Source: Tubulanus polymorphus
Lineage: Eukaryota; Nemertea; Palaeonemertea; Tubulaniformes; Tubulanidae
Length of the DNA: 64,000 nt
Direction: 5' to 3'
Assembly: GCF_964204645.1 (NCBI RefSeq)
Contig: NC_134035.1
Coordinates: forward strand, 7,004,501 to 7,068,500
The notes below the pieces were generated by a model that was given only the letters and a program-made list of their open reading frames with translations, was not told the origin of the DNA and did not search any database. Position numbers and translations under genes: made by a program. Below, piece after piece: positions 46,183 through 57,079 of the stretch (its first letter is position 1; each line of letters opens with the position of its first letter).

Positions 46183-46603
46183 TTAATTTGTAAATTTATA
46201 TGCTACAAATATAACAATAACATTTCCACCTAAAACCCAAATTATTTCATATTTCTTCTGTTCATTACTTTGGGTATAACAATCCGATATTGTAGGTTTA
46301 TATAGATGTAATTTGTCTTTATTTGTTACTGCGTTATATAAACTCATTGCATCATCGGCGGATTGAAAATCACTATGTGAAATTTTCTGATTATATAATT
46401 CTGTGTTAATATAATCCATGTAATTTTGTCTCTTTTCTCTATATTCTTCTGCTGCTTTATTATATTTTTCTAACGCTAAGTTATGTCTTTTTTGTTCTGA
46501 TAATGAACTATTTTATCAATATGCTTAAATAAGTAACCACCACCTGTAAATGCTAAAGCGTTAACAATCGCAGACCCGATAATAGTTATAATTGCAGAAG
46601 CCA
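46183..46603 (-). pseudogene. conserved small membrane protein, one frameshift
   Basis: Starts at 46603 with a hydrophobic anchor (MASAIITIIGSAIVNALAFT). It shifts frame near 46500, continues as a charged helix (HNLALEKYNKAAEEYREKR), and then the intact 46419-46183 frame (78 codons) ends in a second hydrophobic segment (IIWVLGGNVIVIFVAYKFTN). Two membrane segments around an alpha-helical middle. The pattern repeats, from memory, in cnidarian Polinton-like clusters. Only one frameshift, so among the better preserved genes. Confidence 0.45.
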
Positions 46604-46639
46604 TTTATTTGTCAAAAATTATGCATTTATAGGAGGAAT

Positions 46640-46838
46640 ATATTTTTGTTTTTCGAAGTAATCAATTAGATAAAGTAACTGCTAATGTTAATTTTAAAAT
46701 ATCATTTATATCAACTCTATCAACATTAATATTTCCCATTTAAAATACTTTCTTCAATAACATTGTATAACCAACTGTTCCCACTGAAAGTAATGCTCCA
46801 TTATATAAACCAGTAATTATTCACTTATTATCACTCAT
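46640..46838 (-). pseudogene. tiny membrane-type ORF pair
   Basis: Minus-strand reading from 46838: a short start, a stop, then GLYNGALLSVGTVGYTMLLK, a stop, and MGNINVDRVDINDILKLTLA up to about 46650. These look like one or two small proteins with a hydrophobic glycine-rich segment. Decayed by in-frame stops. Confidence 0.35.
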
Positions 46839-48130
46839 TTATTTATCATGAAAATCACCTTCTTCAAAATATTTAGTTATCTTAGTTATAACTATTTCAA
46901 CATTTATAATATTATTAGTTTCATTTTTATATATTTCAGTTATTATTCTTTTAATATCATCGATAATAAAATCTTCATCTAATTCATAAAATCTTAAAGA
47001 ATTTCTAATTAAATCAGTAATCTCTTTCTACATTATAAATTTCTTTATTTATTGTATTTTCATAATCAAATGTTGTTTCATTAAAAAATGCAATAATTTT
47101 AATACGTGTTATTACATCATTAATATCAAATTTCATTTCTTTCTCACGTTTAAAATCAAATCCAAAACATATACTCGGTCATACTGTTATATTCATATTC
47201 ATATATCAAAGAAATTACTCTTTACATCTTATAACTAATTCATAAATTACAGGAAAAATTATTTAAATCAATTAAATATCCATTATGATTTCTTATTTCT
47301 AATTTAAAATTATTAAATTGTGGAATACAAGGTTTGAAATCAGATTCAGCTAAATTTTAATTTATTTGTGTTCCAAATTGTTTAACATTTTTTAAAATAT
47401 TTAATATACTAGAATTAAAAATTGTATCTTTAGCTGCTTCGAATGTTTTTTATAGGATCAATTAAATTACAATAAATATAGAATGTGTGTAAGGTATTAA
47501 ATTTGGTGTAGCATCAATATTTGTAAAAAAATGTATTACAGATGAGGAATTCCTAACAGTTTTTTTACCATAAATTTAAGTTTTTCACTATGAGATAACC
47601 TTATCTTTATTTTGTCAGAACTATCATTTTTTTTAAATCTACTGTTAAACCCGGAATCACTACCTAATTTTTGCCAGGCTTTTTTGTTAATTTGATAATG
47701 TATCTAGATTATATAACCCTGGTTTTAAATATACATAGAACCATTCATTTTTATTTTTATTAAAAATTTAAAAGGCTCTATGTTCAAGAGTTTTATTCGA
47801 TATATTGTAAAATGAGTTACAAAAACTAATATGTACTAATTTCAAATCAGCACAATTTCTAAATTATCTATCTAATTGTATTAATAAATTATGAGATTTA
47901 TAATCGTAAGTCTTCTTGAATCAAAAAATATTCTATATTCTTTTAATTTATCTTATTATTTAATTTATCTTATCATTTATTTTACGTATTTTTTTATTCG
48001 AAATCTATATCATGACATCCTTTTTCATTCTAACCTTTGTATATGGAATATAAATCACCAGAATATAATTCCTCAATATCTTCCCTAGATAATCTATGAA
48101 ATCTATCTGGTAAATATGTTCTGAATTTAT
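46839..48130 (-). pseudogene. heavily decayed coding region of the virus-like element
   Basis: Extremely AT-rich, with no long frame. Short islands still read as coding on the minus strand, for example NEWFYVYLKPGLYNLD near 47700-47755. The long upstream part (46900-47250) reads as Ile/Asn/Lys-rich fragments. I regard it as the degraded left-over of one or two larger genes. Function not assignable. Confidence 0.35.
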
Positions 48131-48201
48131 ATTTATTTCCTTTTAATCCTTTTTGAATTCATAATCTACAGATTTGACATTTGTAGTATCTTTGATTCTA
48201 T

Positions 48202-48221
48202 TTAAAGGTCCTATGACCTCT
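48202..48221 (+). repeat. left TTAA plus 16-bp terminal inverted repeat
   Basis: TTAA followed by aggtcctatgacctct. The inverse is at 54819-54838. This pair fixes the borders of the transposon. Confidence 0.9.
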
Positions 48222-48409
48222 GATTTGGGATTTCTCCTTTTTGGTTTCGATAAACTAAGTAGACACCCCTTTACTACTCAGTGTCACTATTTTTTATGTT
48301 TGCGCGAACATATTCGGAAAAATCGGGTCTTAAAATACTTTACTCGCGCATATCCATAAAAGCTAGTTCATTTTTTGGCCACTACTCGCGGTGTGGCGCT
48401 TTAATTTTG

Positions 48410-50330
48410 TGACGTAGGTTCCGACAGGGTCTGACTATTTCAGATGGCTGGGAGTCACCTTCATTTCGGTCAACGAATTATACATTTAGACTTCACCTAC
48501 GATGTAACGTAGCCCAATACACTGGGTTCGAATCCCGTAAATCGTTCCACGAACTCGGTCCTTCAGCGCAATTCGTTCAAACAAAATTCCCATTTTTTGT
48601 CTGAATGAAATTCAAATTAATGACCAATAGAAACTTATTTCCAATCAGGAGATCGGCTATCCAAAAGGAAATTCCTTAAAAAGTCCTCCCAAATTACATT
48701 CAACTTGAAGAAAAATATAAACTAAAACCATGAACATATATGTACCATACAAACTTTTTTATTTCACAAATTTCTTAATTTGAATAAACACCACATTGTT
48801 CTGATATAAATCAACTACCACAATTTTAAAATTTGAATATACATGTACATTGTTCTGATTGACTTTATAAAATAAAAAATAAAAAATTGGATTACAACAC
48901 GGCCTTACAGCATTTTAATAGTGCATACGGTGCAGATGATGTTAGGTGACAATGAGTAAAATATGGTGAATATTACAAGTCATTGATATACAAATATGGT
49001 GATTGTCAAACATTTCGCTACAACGATCGGGTTACTAAGATATAAAAAATTATTATGTGTAAAAAGTTAAAAAGCAAACCAAAATGGCCAAATTAGCTCA
49101 CCTGTTGCCGAAGTGTGCAGAAAATAAATGTTATCAAATTACTAGTCAGTAACCTGTCTGTGGTTTAGTTTCACGATCGGATATTTTCACAAACCACAGT
49201 CAGGAATGGGAAGGTCATTTTTCTATGAAATCTTCGTCAGCCAATTTGCCTGACGAGTAATTTGCCTTGCATTTCATTGTCTCTTAAGATATCCGTATAA
49301 TTTTTGTTGTAATCGACGCACAACAGATTCGTAGTTTGTCTGATACCTATAACACCTCACCTGACGATCTTAATCCATGTGCAAATCGGCCGTAAAGTGA
49401 GAGTAAATTTCCGTCTAGTCAACAGCTGCCATTTTGAAAATTACTGGAGGTGCTGGCACCTGTGGACTGAGGCCAGGACAACAGCACAAACTAACAAAGC
49501 GAAACGACGAAATTTAAAAAAATTAAAAAATCAACACTTATTCACATTTTTCTTTTACCAGAAATTTCTTATTTCATTATTTATTATGGAAAACACGAAG
49601 ACTTGAAATAAAAGTTGGAAAACCATCAAAAATAAAAATTGTCGTTTCGTCTTGAAAGTTTTATATAAATCCTTGTAGGTCCCCTAGTCTTATCATGCCA
49701 CATGTGCAATACAGAGAAATGGCGGCCAATGGCGAAATTTGTGGAGAAATTAATTAATTTCTCAAAATAATGTTGATTAATCACTCGAAACATACATAAA
49801 ATTGGATTATTTCGAATGGTACCTGTGTTAGTTTGTGAATTAAGCCATTAATTGTGGACTGAAGTGAATAGAAAGTATATTTTTGAAGTGTTACTTTTTT
49901 CAACCGTGTTTTGGTCCTTGTCATCCCTAACGTTGGTATAAGCCCATCCGATTATAAAAAGCTTACCACCAACGATTAGGTAACTAACTAACTCTACCGA
50001 AGATTGTTTCGTGATACCGCCATCAGTTGCCCTGTCAATTGGTTATTCGCCGGCACGATTCTTCTTGAAAAAAGGTGCAATACCAACAATTTTTAATGTG
50101 CCAACAAGAAAACAGTCGGAAAAGCGGAACAACTCAGCAGTTCAAAAAAGAGATCACATAAAGGTAAGCTTATAATCATTTGTTAGGCTAAAAAAATGAT
50201 ACCTTGTTTCTCCGCCACAGCGGCTGGGTCATATTTGTGAACTCCAATAAAATTTGTAATCAGTTCATTTCTGTGACCGGTCGGGTCTGCTATCCTATCT
50301 TGATTCATTGATTTAACTTTTCATTACAGA
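48410..50330. other. 5' non-coding part of the TTAA transposon
   Basis: Includes the subterminal repeat, a B-box-like ggttcgaatccc at about 48520-48535, a 61-codon ORF and a 75-codon ORF without motifs, and at 49942-49992 the 50-bp sequence shared with 21671-21720. Likely leader, promoter and first intron. The first coding exon is at 50333. Confidence 0.45.
49942..49992 (+). repeat. 50-bp sequence shared with 21671-21720
   Basis: Same orientation as the copy behind the PIF1-like helicase, with about one mismatch. It sits upstream of the first transposase exon. Confidence 0.6.
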
Positions 50331-50412
50331 TAATGAAAGAATTGTTTCCAACTACGCAGAGCACGAGTACGTTAACTATGGAGGAACAGGACACCGGGTC
50401 TCGTGATGATGA

Positions 50413-50466
50413 TGGTGGTGGTGGTGGTGGTGGTGGTGGTGGTGGTGGTGGTGGTGGTGGTGGTGA
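50413..50466 (+). repeat. (GGT)n microsatellite inside the first coding exon
   Basis: About 17 GGT units, encoding glycine on the transposase frame and proline on the antisense. Confidence 0.95.
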
Positions 50467-51689
50467 TGATGATACCCAAACAGAGAGTAGGCCTACCAGT
50501 ACAACATCTGCTATCCAGTGCGAGCTCTTATGTGACGATAATGAATCGGATGAATCGGACATGGAATGTGAGGATGATGAGGAAGAATTTTTGGATCCAA
50601 CCTGGAATCCTGATGATTTTAAGTAAGTATATAAATGTTTACCTAACCCTTTATTTGGAAACGTAAGGCTGGAACACTAGTTTTAATTCTCAAGGAGTAC
50701 TTACGATATTCAATTAATACATACAGCAAGTGAAACTAAAATCATGAATCATTTTAAATTCTAAAAATTTTTATCGAGATGACGGAGATGATGATGAAGA
50801 GGTTACGACATACTCAGTACCAGTAGCCGATGGTCCACTCAGGGAGGCAAAATTTCTCTGTTTTGAGTCAGCAGTGTTGTCTCTGCTGACTATCTGTACG
50901 ATCTGCCTGTCACCATGTCAAGTAACGAAACGTTCATTATCTGGATCAGCCGTGAAGTACCAGACAGTCTGTAGTGGTCCCGATTCGCATGTTAGGGAAT
51001 GGTCTTCACAGCCAGAACATCAACGGATGGCACTAGGAAATTTACCTGCTGCTGCGGGTGTCTTCTTCAGTGCTCTGAGCCCAAGTAAGTTCTTCACCAT
51101 GTGCCAAAGTCTGAACATCAAGATGATAAACTTGCGCCATTTCTTCAGAGTTACCTGAGTTTGGCTATCTATACTGTTTGGACTCGGAATCAGAAGGTAA
51201 TGGTGACGGAATTACAGAAGCGAATAAAAAAGATGAGAAACAAGCTATCGCTAGGTGGAGATGGACGCTGCTGTTCACCGGGCCATACAGCAAAGTATGG
51301 TTCATATTCGATCATCGATACGGAGACCCAAAAAATTCTGGACTTTCAACTCATTCAAGTAACTCAGGATATCTCAGCTTTGTGAAACTCTATCAAGATG
51401 TTGAGGTAATTTTTAAACATTCTTAAGGTGAAACCTGATTTTTTATTCATTGTTTTTTTTGTAGAGCAACGAAGTAAGAAGTTCAAATTCAATGGAGTTG
51501 GAGGGATTCGAACGATGCATGGCATTTTTGAAAGAAAATAAACTGGGAGTTAAAGATATTACCACCAATCGTCACGTTCAAATAAAGAAATATTTACGGC
51601 AGAAAATGACAAATGTTACCCACTTCTTTGATGCATGGCATATATCAAAAGGTATTCAATTTGCAGATATGATAATTAGAATTGTCAAG

Positions 51690-51885
51690 TCGAGAAGATA
51701 CACAATATCCATGTAAGATGAATAACGAGCAACGTTTTGGCTAATAAGTAACTATTAGCCATCATCAGGCGTACTGATGATGGCTAATAGTATTTAGCCG
51801 AAACGTTGCTCGAAATATATACAATTTACAATAGAACTTTTTATTTTTGGCTGAATCTATTGTGGGATTTCTCTCTTTAATAATT
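51690..51885 (+). mobile_element. short non-autonomous Penelope-type insertion in a transposase intron
   Basis: Starts gagaagatacacaatatcc, identical to the start of the Penelope-like element at 15010, and ends attgtgggatttctct, matching that element's end. Between them lie an antisense and a sense copy of the ribozyme-bearing terminus, head to head (51725-51768 and 51774-51810). It has no RT. It lies in the intron after the HISKG exon, so splicing could remove it. Confidence 0.75.
51774..51810 (+). ncRNA. hammerhead ribozyme core in the short Penelope-type insertion
   Basis: CTGATGA at 51774-51780, hairpin ggctaa / ttagcc (51782-51787 and 51794-51799), GAAA at 51800-51803, then cgttgctcg. 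Same layout as 16703-16740. A mirrored antisense copy lies directly upstream. Confidence 0.72.
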
Positions 51886-53375
51886 AGAATCACACAAAAT
51901 TTTGATTAAAAGGTACCAGGTTTTGGATAATTACATGTATGATTTTATTTAGGAGTAGTAAAGCAACTCGAAAAAGCAGCAAAACAGAAAAAATTCAAGA
52001 GTCTTGCAGAGGGGACAAAGTCAATTTCAAATCATCTCTACTGGGTGGCCTCAAACAGTGAGGTTGATGCAGAAATTGTGTTAGCGAAATGGAAGTCAAT
52101 TGTCAACCATGTCGTAGATAAGCATGACGGACATGGTGAGAAATTTAAACATTGCGAACATGGCGATTTGGAGGAAAGAAATTGGCTTAAGTCAGGTTAG
52201 TGTGTCTGACAGTATGAAGATTTTTTATCTAGAGGATGTTTGGAGTAATAAGACTGTATACTCCAAGGAAAATGTTAAAATAATTTTTTCAAAATCTATG
52301 TATGATACACAGAATTGGTGTAAGACTGAATATTGAGATAAAAACTAATTGAAAATGAAGTTATTTTGGTCGAGTATGTCTGATATCTAAGTAGCTCCAT
52401 CTGATGGGATAGCTGGTACCCTATTGTTTTGATATGGAAATCATTACAAATCTGAATAAATTTTGAAATTTCAGGAGTTTTTACCTCCAAATAAGACGAC
52501 TGAGTGAATACATGCATTCAATTTTCTTTTTCTCATATCATTATTCGTTTTAGGTTCTGCATGCCACAAACTGCTCAAAGACATTGTCTTAAAACGAAAT
52601 CTCCTGGCAGATATTGGACAAGTAGCCCCAAGTTCCCAAACATCCGCCTTGGAGTCCTACCACAAAATTGTGATATACTTTGCCCCAAAATCGATGCATT
52701 TCTTCTATGATTCAATGTAGTCAAGGTAAAGAATTATTTAGTTTTATATCAAATATTCGTTTGTCAATGTTTTCCCAAAATTGTTCATTGTGGCATCCAT
52801 TTTCAGGCTTCAGCTCTCAGCTATGCACTTCAATGAAAACAGTGTTCGCGAACAGGCAGTTGACAAATCTGGCAATCCACAATTTAAATTGTCGTATCCA
52901 AAGGCTCGTCATGGTGCACCAGTAGCGAAAGAAGTGAAAGTCCCAATTACCTACAGTGAGTTTTACTAAATTTCTATTTTTTGAAAAATGCTGCAACATC
53001 TCTTTACAGAAACTGTTTCTGATTTTGAATGTACACTTAATTCAATTTCAGATTATTTGTCCGACTGTATTAATGAGGAGATAAGATTAAGAATGGAACA
53101 CGAGAATCATCAGGCAGCTTCTAGAGCATGGAAGCAAATAAGTGTGGCAAGTGAGAAGGGAAATGTGGATAAATTTGATCGGACTGATATCGTGAAAGAA
53201 GAAGTCGTTTTAGCTCATGTTAGCCGATTTAATCTACCTGTGAAATCTAAGTAAAACACAAAGACATCTTAACAATCCATAGATCTGATTTATTATGTAA
53301 TGATACGATGTACAAAAATGATATGGCAAATACAACATTTTATATATAAATCCCTTTTACTTGTCATCCACGAAC

Positions 53376-54524
53376 CTATAACCTCTCTGGTATAGCTGGG
53401 TACTCAAAGCCGGTATAATGTTCATTTGGAGAGGGCCACTTAAGTCGTATTGTTGAGACAACACAGGAAGGCAGGATACGACGATTTCCACGACCAAGTA
53501 TGCCCCATGCCCAACGACAGAAACGACGGTACGCAATGTGTCGATATAATCTGGAAATTAGTATAAACGTGAGAAAGTTGAATTAGAAAATAAATTAAAT
53601 GGTCAAAATATTTTGTGACGATTTAACTAGGTGTGTTCTCAAAATTGTTTTACCTTCTGTTTAGTTTTAATAATGTCATAAATGTTTTAATATTAATTTA
53701 CTAAGCAGTATGTTTTTGATAATCACAGGTATGCATTATTTTTTTAATGAATTTTTAAGGAACTTACTCTTCAACTGGTTCCTCATCACCTACAGGCCAG
53801 TTATCTCGGACGAAATCATAAAAACATACTTTTAAGACCTCGGGCTCGAGGCAGTTTACTCTGAAACCATGCACTTCAGTAATGCAGAGTTCATTGTTGG
53901 CAGTGCTTATTTCTTTAAGGCATGGACAATCTTGGCAGCACACATTCATTCGAGTTTTTTCCATAATGCTGCAGACATTTCTGCACAAACACCTAAAAAT
54001 ATATTCATTTTTAAATATTGTATATTATCTAATTATTTCTTACCTGAAAAAATAAAAATTTGTTCAGCGAATAATCACTATATTTCCTTGTTATTTTTGG
54101 CGCAAAAAATGAGGGTTTTAATCACCTTAATTTTATACAAAAATAGTCTTGCCCACTGAGGAGAGTAGAAATGTAAACCGGGAAAATTGTTTTGCAAACA
54201 AACGGTAGCAATAAAGTTTATTGAATTTGTTTCGATCAGCTGATTGACGTAAACAATTTTACCAAATGCCAGAATCCAACATGGGAATTAATCTACGCAG
54301 TCCTAAACGTATTTATTCTTATTTAATTAATAAAAATATCCTACATACCAGTCCGTATTGTCAGCTCGCTGACGATATTCTTCATCACTGCTTATATCGT
54401 CCGTTGAAGATGAAGCCGAGCTGTCGTCGGAGTTAGGCCTAATTTCCCTATTTGCTGCTAGCGGTTCAAACATGTAAGGAGCCACGTTATTTACGCTCCT
54501 TGCATCTATTTCAGTTATATCCAA
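53376..54524 (-). CDS. P2X7 C-terminal (ballast)-like domain protein of the Kolobok-like element
   Basis: Three exons (54349-54524, 53768-53992, 53376-53550) with GT-AG borders that join in frame, 191 residues, no break seen. Exon 1 is acidic and Ser-rich and starts MDITEIDARS; APYMFEPLA follows at residues about 15-23, and the exon ends in ADNTDW. Exon 2 is cysteine-rich (CRNVCSIMEK, then NVCCQDCPC) and ends in NCLEPEVLKVCFYDFV. Exon 3 carries YRHIAYRRFCRWAWGILGRG and RILPSCVVSTIR. This order matches the cytoplasmic ballast domain of the P2X7 receptor and its stand-alone invertebrate relatives, a zinc-coordinating fold. It converges on the transposase-like gene, with 121 bp between stop codons. 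Role in transposition unknown. Confidence 0.75.
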
Positions 54525-54818
54525 AATTTCTTCATCCGATGATATTTTGCGACAATAGCACGAATGAATAGCGCTTGAATCGATGTATTGTTCTATTGTT
54601 ATCGCAACATTGGCGAGATCGCTTGTCGGAACCTACGTCACGGCATCGGGCCACCTATCAGAATTTTTATGGACTGGCGTTTCGGCAAATACCGTAAAAA
54701 GTGAAATTTCAACAACCAATTGGAAACCAATGATCAATTTATTTATTGCTTAATTGTCTCTATAATAAATTCTTCAATATAAAAAAACTTCTGATGAAGT
54801 AAAATCGCGGATATAATT

Positions 54819-54838
54819 AGAGGTCATAGGACCTTTAA
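54819..54838 (-). repeat. right 16-bp terminal inverted repeat plus TTAA
   Basis: agaggtcataggacct followed by TTAA. Inverse of the left end. Confidence 0.9.
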
Positions 54839-55129
54839 GAATTCACTGTGTATTTGTTTACTCTCCATTTATTATACATATTTTTTATTAAAATTGATAA
54901 TTCATCAAATCGTTAATTAATCGTTAGTTTTTATTTTATTTCACTCACCACTCACACTTTACTCACACTGTTTATGTTTAAAAATCAAGAATCGTTAATT
55001 AATCGTTAGTTTTTATTATTATTTTAATTGTCCATGTATTTTACCTATTTTTTAATCGAAATCTATGCAATTCATATAAATAATGTTCATTTTTATGAAA
55101 TTATTAGAAGTAATTGGGAAAGTCTTGTT
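54839..55129. other. AT-rich remainder right of the TTAA transposon
   Basis: Contains two copies of aatcgttaattaatcgttag about 70 bp apart, and text at 55027-55070 (tattttacctattttttaat, then cgaaatctat) that parallels 47970-48010. The virus-like region therefore probably extended to here. No frame survives. Confidence 0.4.
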
Positions 55130-56070
55130 TCAGGTCAAAGGTTGAAAGGGAGAGTGGGCTCGACCTTTCGACCATTGATAGTATATTTTATCACAAGAAA
55201 TTTTGCAAACTCCGCAGTCCAAAGGTTTAGATTGATTGTTTTTAACCAAAGTCTTACTAATTTTGTTTTCATACGTGAAAATGATTTGTTTATCCAATAA
55301 AGGGAGAGAGTGACATTTCAGAGTTCATTGTAGTTCCGTATGTAACTTTATCTTTCGTAGCCATAACAAATGTAGCAGCGTTCTCCTTTTCAAAAATTGC
55401 AAAAAATTCATATGCTTCAAGAAAACTGATCAAAATGAAAACGATGACCAGTGTTCCAAACGTGACTAGCTACGCCACTAGCTGGTTTTTGATTTATTAT
55501 ATCCTTTTTGTGTTCCGAAATTCGAGTTTTCGATTCACGACCAGTTTCTCCAAAGTATATTTTATCACAAGGAATTTTGCAAACTCCGCAGTCCAAAGGT
55601 TTAGATTGATTGTTTTTAACCAAAGTCTTACTAATTTTGTTTTCATACGTGAAAATGATTTGTTTATCCAATAAAGGGAGAGAGTGACATTTCAGAGTTC
55701 ATTGTAGTTCCGTATGTACCCATTTTGGAAAAGTTTCGTCACTCTTTCCCTTTATCGTTTTAATTTTGATAAAGCCGAAATTATTCATACTTCCAGCAAT
55801 TACACTAAACGCCACATAGTTGAGTCTACCCTAATTACTCGTCACTAAGATATTAGTACCAATTTGAATAATGGTTTTTCTCCACACAATTCCCTTCTTT
55901 CTAAATATTTTACTTCATGCCTTGCCAAACTCTAATTATTTACTCACTCACCAATTTACTCAATAAACCTGTTCTCCTCTGTATATATACCCCTGTTTTT
56001 AGTCTATATCTCACACCTGACGATGATCTCTAGGGTGTGATCGAAACGTCGTGTCTTATATATATTTTAG
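55130..56070. mobile_element. rearranged Penelope-like element fragment
   Basis: A GIY-YIG nuclease piece reads on the minus strand (55671-55417: CGVCKIPCDKIYFGETGRES). The C-terminal continuation of the same protein type reads on the plus strand (about 55770-55935, TLITR, then NNGFSPHNSLLSKYF). The element is therefore internally inverted. A segment of about 150 bp (55188-55340) is a direct duplicate of 55555-55705. The right end has a hammerhead core and a polyadenylation-like aataaa tail. The RT domain is absent. Confidence 0.75.
56017..56054 (+). ncRNA. hammerhead ribozyme core of the Penelope-like fragment
   Basis: CTGACGA at 56017-56023, short stem gatc / gatc around a loop (56025-56042), GAAA at 56043-56046, then cgtcgtgtc. 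Different sequence from the 16703 and 51774 copies but the same layout. A related tail, ccgaaacgacgtgtcttcc, occurs at about 58600 without the CTGANGA half. Confidence 0.6.
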
Positions 56071-56169
56071 ATTGAAAAAAATAAATTCTTGTTTTTAAAT
56101 TCTTTTAATCTGTAAATAGTGGGTTTTTTTCTCATAACACATTAAAAATCCAAACTCACACACCTAACA

Positions 56170-56574
56170 GAAAATACGAGAGAAACTATCAAAGCTGTTG
56201 CAGAAGTAAAGGATACGAATATTCTGCAACAGGTAGCGAACAACGATAATAGCTACCACAAGAGTTGTAATTGTTCCTACGCGACAAAATGCAACAACAG
56301 TCGATATAAGAAGAGAGAAGATGATTGTTTTGAATTTGCTTTCCAGTCACTTTTGAAGCAGATAGATGAAAGTTTACAAAATGGTAAATCGTTTCGAATG
56401 AAAGAGCTCCTTAGCTTGTATCATTCATTTTTAGGCGATGCAGATGTCCCAAACGCTGATACTTACTGGTCATATCAGTTGAAAAATAAACTCATAAATC
56501 ATTACGGAGACAAAATATCCTTTAAAACTAAACATGGACGTGGTGCTTCTGGATTGGTTATCGCAAGTGATTAA
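56170..56574 (+). other. unrecognised coding-like segment
   Basis: An ORF from 56353 to 56574 that extends upstream open to about 56170. Landmarks include SYHKSCNCSYATKCNN, ESLQNGKSFRMKELLSLYHSF and TYWSYQLKNKLINHYGDK. A Cys/His-containing start followed by helical segments resembles uncharacterised proteins in invertebrate genomes that are often linked to transposons. After a stop at 56572 the reading goes on degenerate to about 56690. A further decayed piece (KNDWQQINYRINDKHFGCL) is near 56868-56925. Confidence 0.4.
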
Positions 56575-57079
56575 GCCATAGAAGATGTAATCGAAGATAT
56601 TCATTTTCTTTTAGAATCTAGGCAGGAAAAAGACCATGCCGATAAAAACCCTGTTGGGTGTAATACATGGCCTCGCGATAGTGAATGAATTTTACATCGA
56701 AAAGAATGGCTCAATATCATTTGGAATCGATATTTTGTTTGCTATTTTCCTTCGTCATATATGGCAAACAAACGCATTAGTAATATTGTATTGATAATAG
56801 TTATTCCAACAATGTTCAGACGCAGTTTCCATGGTGACTGAAAACGCAAATCAAGGTAGCGTTGTTGCTAAAAATGATTGGCAACAAATAAACTATCGTA
56901 TAAACGATAAACATTTTGGTTGTCTCTCGGATGCATTAAAATCGTTACATTTTGATACTGCCATCCGTTTATAAGTCACAGCTTTCTCTGCACAAATAAC
57001 GGAGTTAAACAAAGATACCATTTTATATGTAGTCTGTAATATCATTCATTTTTTATTAACTCTTCTAGATACACCGCAC

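Larger units (their letters stand above)
50333..53254 (+). pseudogene. multi-exon transposase-like gene of the Kolobok-like element
   Basis: Exons by motif and splice sites: about 50333-50623 (acidic, Gly run encoded by a GGT microsatellite), about 50775-51349, 51465-51651, 51953-52195, 52554-52725, 52807-52955 and 53052-53254, most introns with clear GT and AG. Landmarks: EAKFLCFESAVLSLL, GNLPAAAGVFFSALSPSKF, the likely RNase H-like LSLGGDGRCCSPGHTAKYGS, HFFDAWHISKG, VDKHDGHGEKFKHCEHGDL, HFNENSVREQAVDKSG. This combination recurs in uncharacterised proteins of many invertebrate and fish genomes. Defects: a frameshift near 51138, a stop at the end of exon 5 (FYDSM then stop), and an uncertain exon 1-2 junction. 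No THAP domain was seen. Confidence 0.7.
48206..54834. mobile_element. Kolobok-like DNA transposon, TTAA target duplication, two convergent genes
   Basis: A 6629-bp element. Ends are a 16-bp perfect inverted repeat aggtcctatgacctct (48206-48221 and 54819-54834), each bordered by TTAA (48202-48205 and 54835-54838). An 18-bp subterminal inverted repeat, gtgacgtaggttccgaca, lies at about 48409-48427 and 54629-54647. TTAA duplications with such ends are known for Kolobok and piggyBac superfamilies; the transposase-like gene does not resemble piggyBac. Contents: multi-exon gene on plus (50333-53254), three-exon gene on minus (53376-54524). It was inserted into the AT-rich virus-like region, which continues on the right. 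Confidence 0.85.

Noticed and set aside
48510-48545. tRNA gene suggested by ggttcgaatccc
   Set aside because: Only a T-arm-like text. No acceptor stem, A box or cloverleaf could be built around it. The similar text at about 20570 has the same problem.
50305-50562. Proline-run ORF on the minus strand
   Set aside because: Antisense of the GGT microsatellite within the transposase exon.
48206-54834. piggyBac as the identity of the TTAA transposon
   Set aside because: The duplication fits, but none of the piggyBac DDD transposase motifs is visible and the gene is multi-exon with a different conserved pattern.
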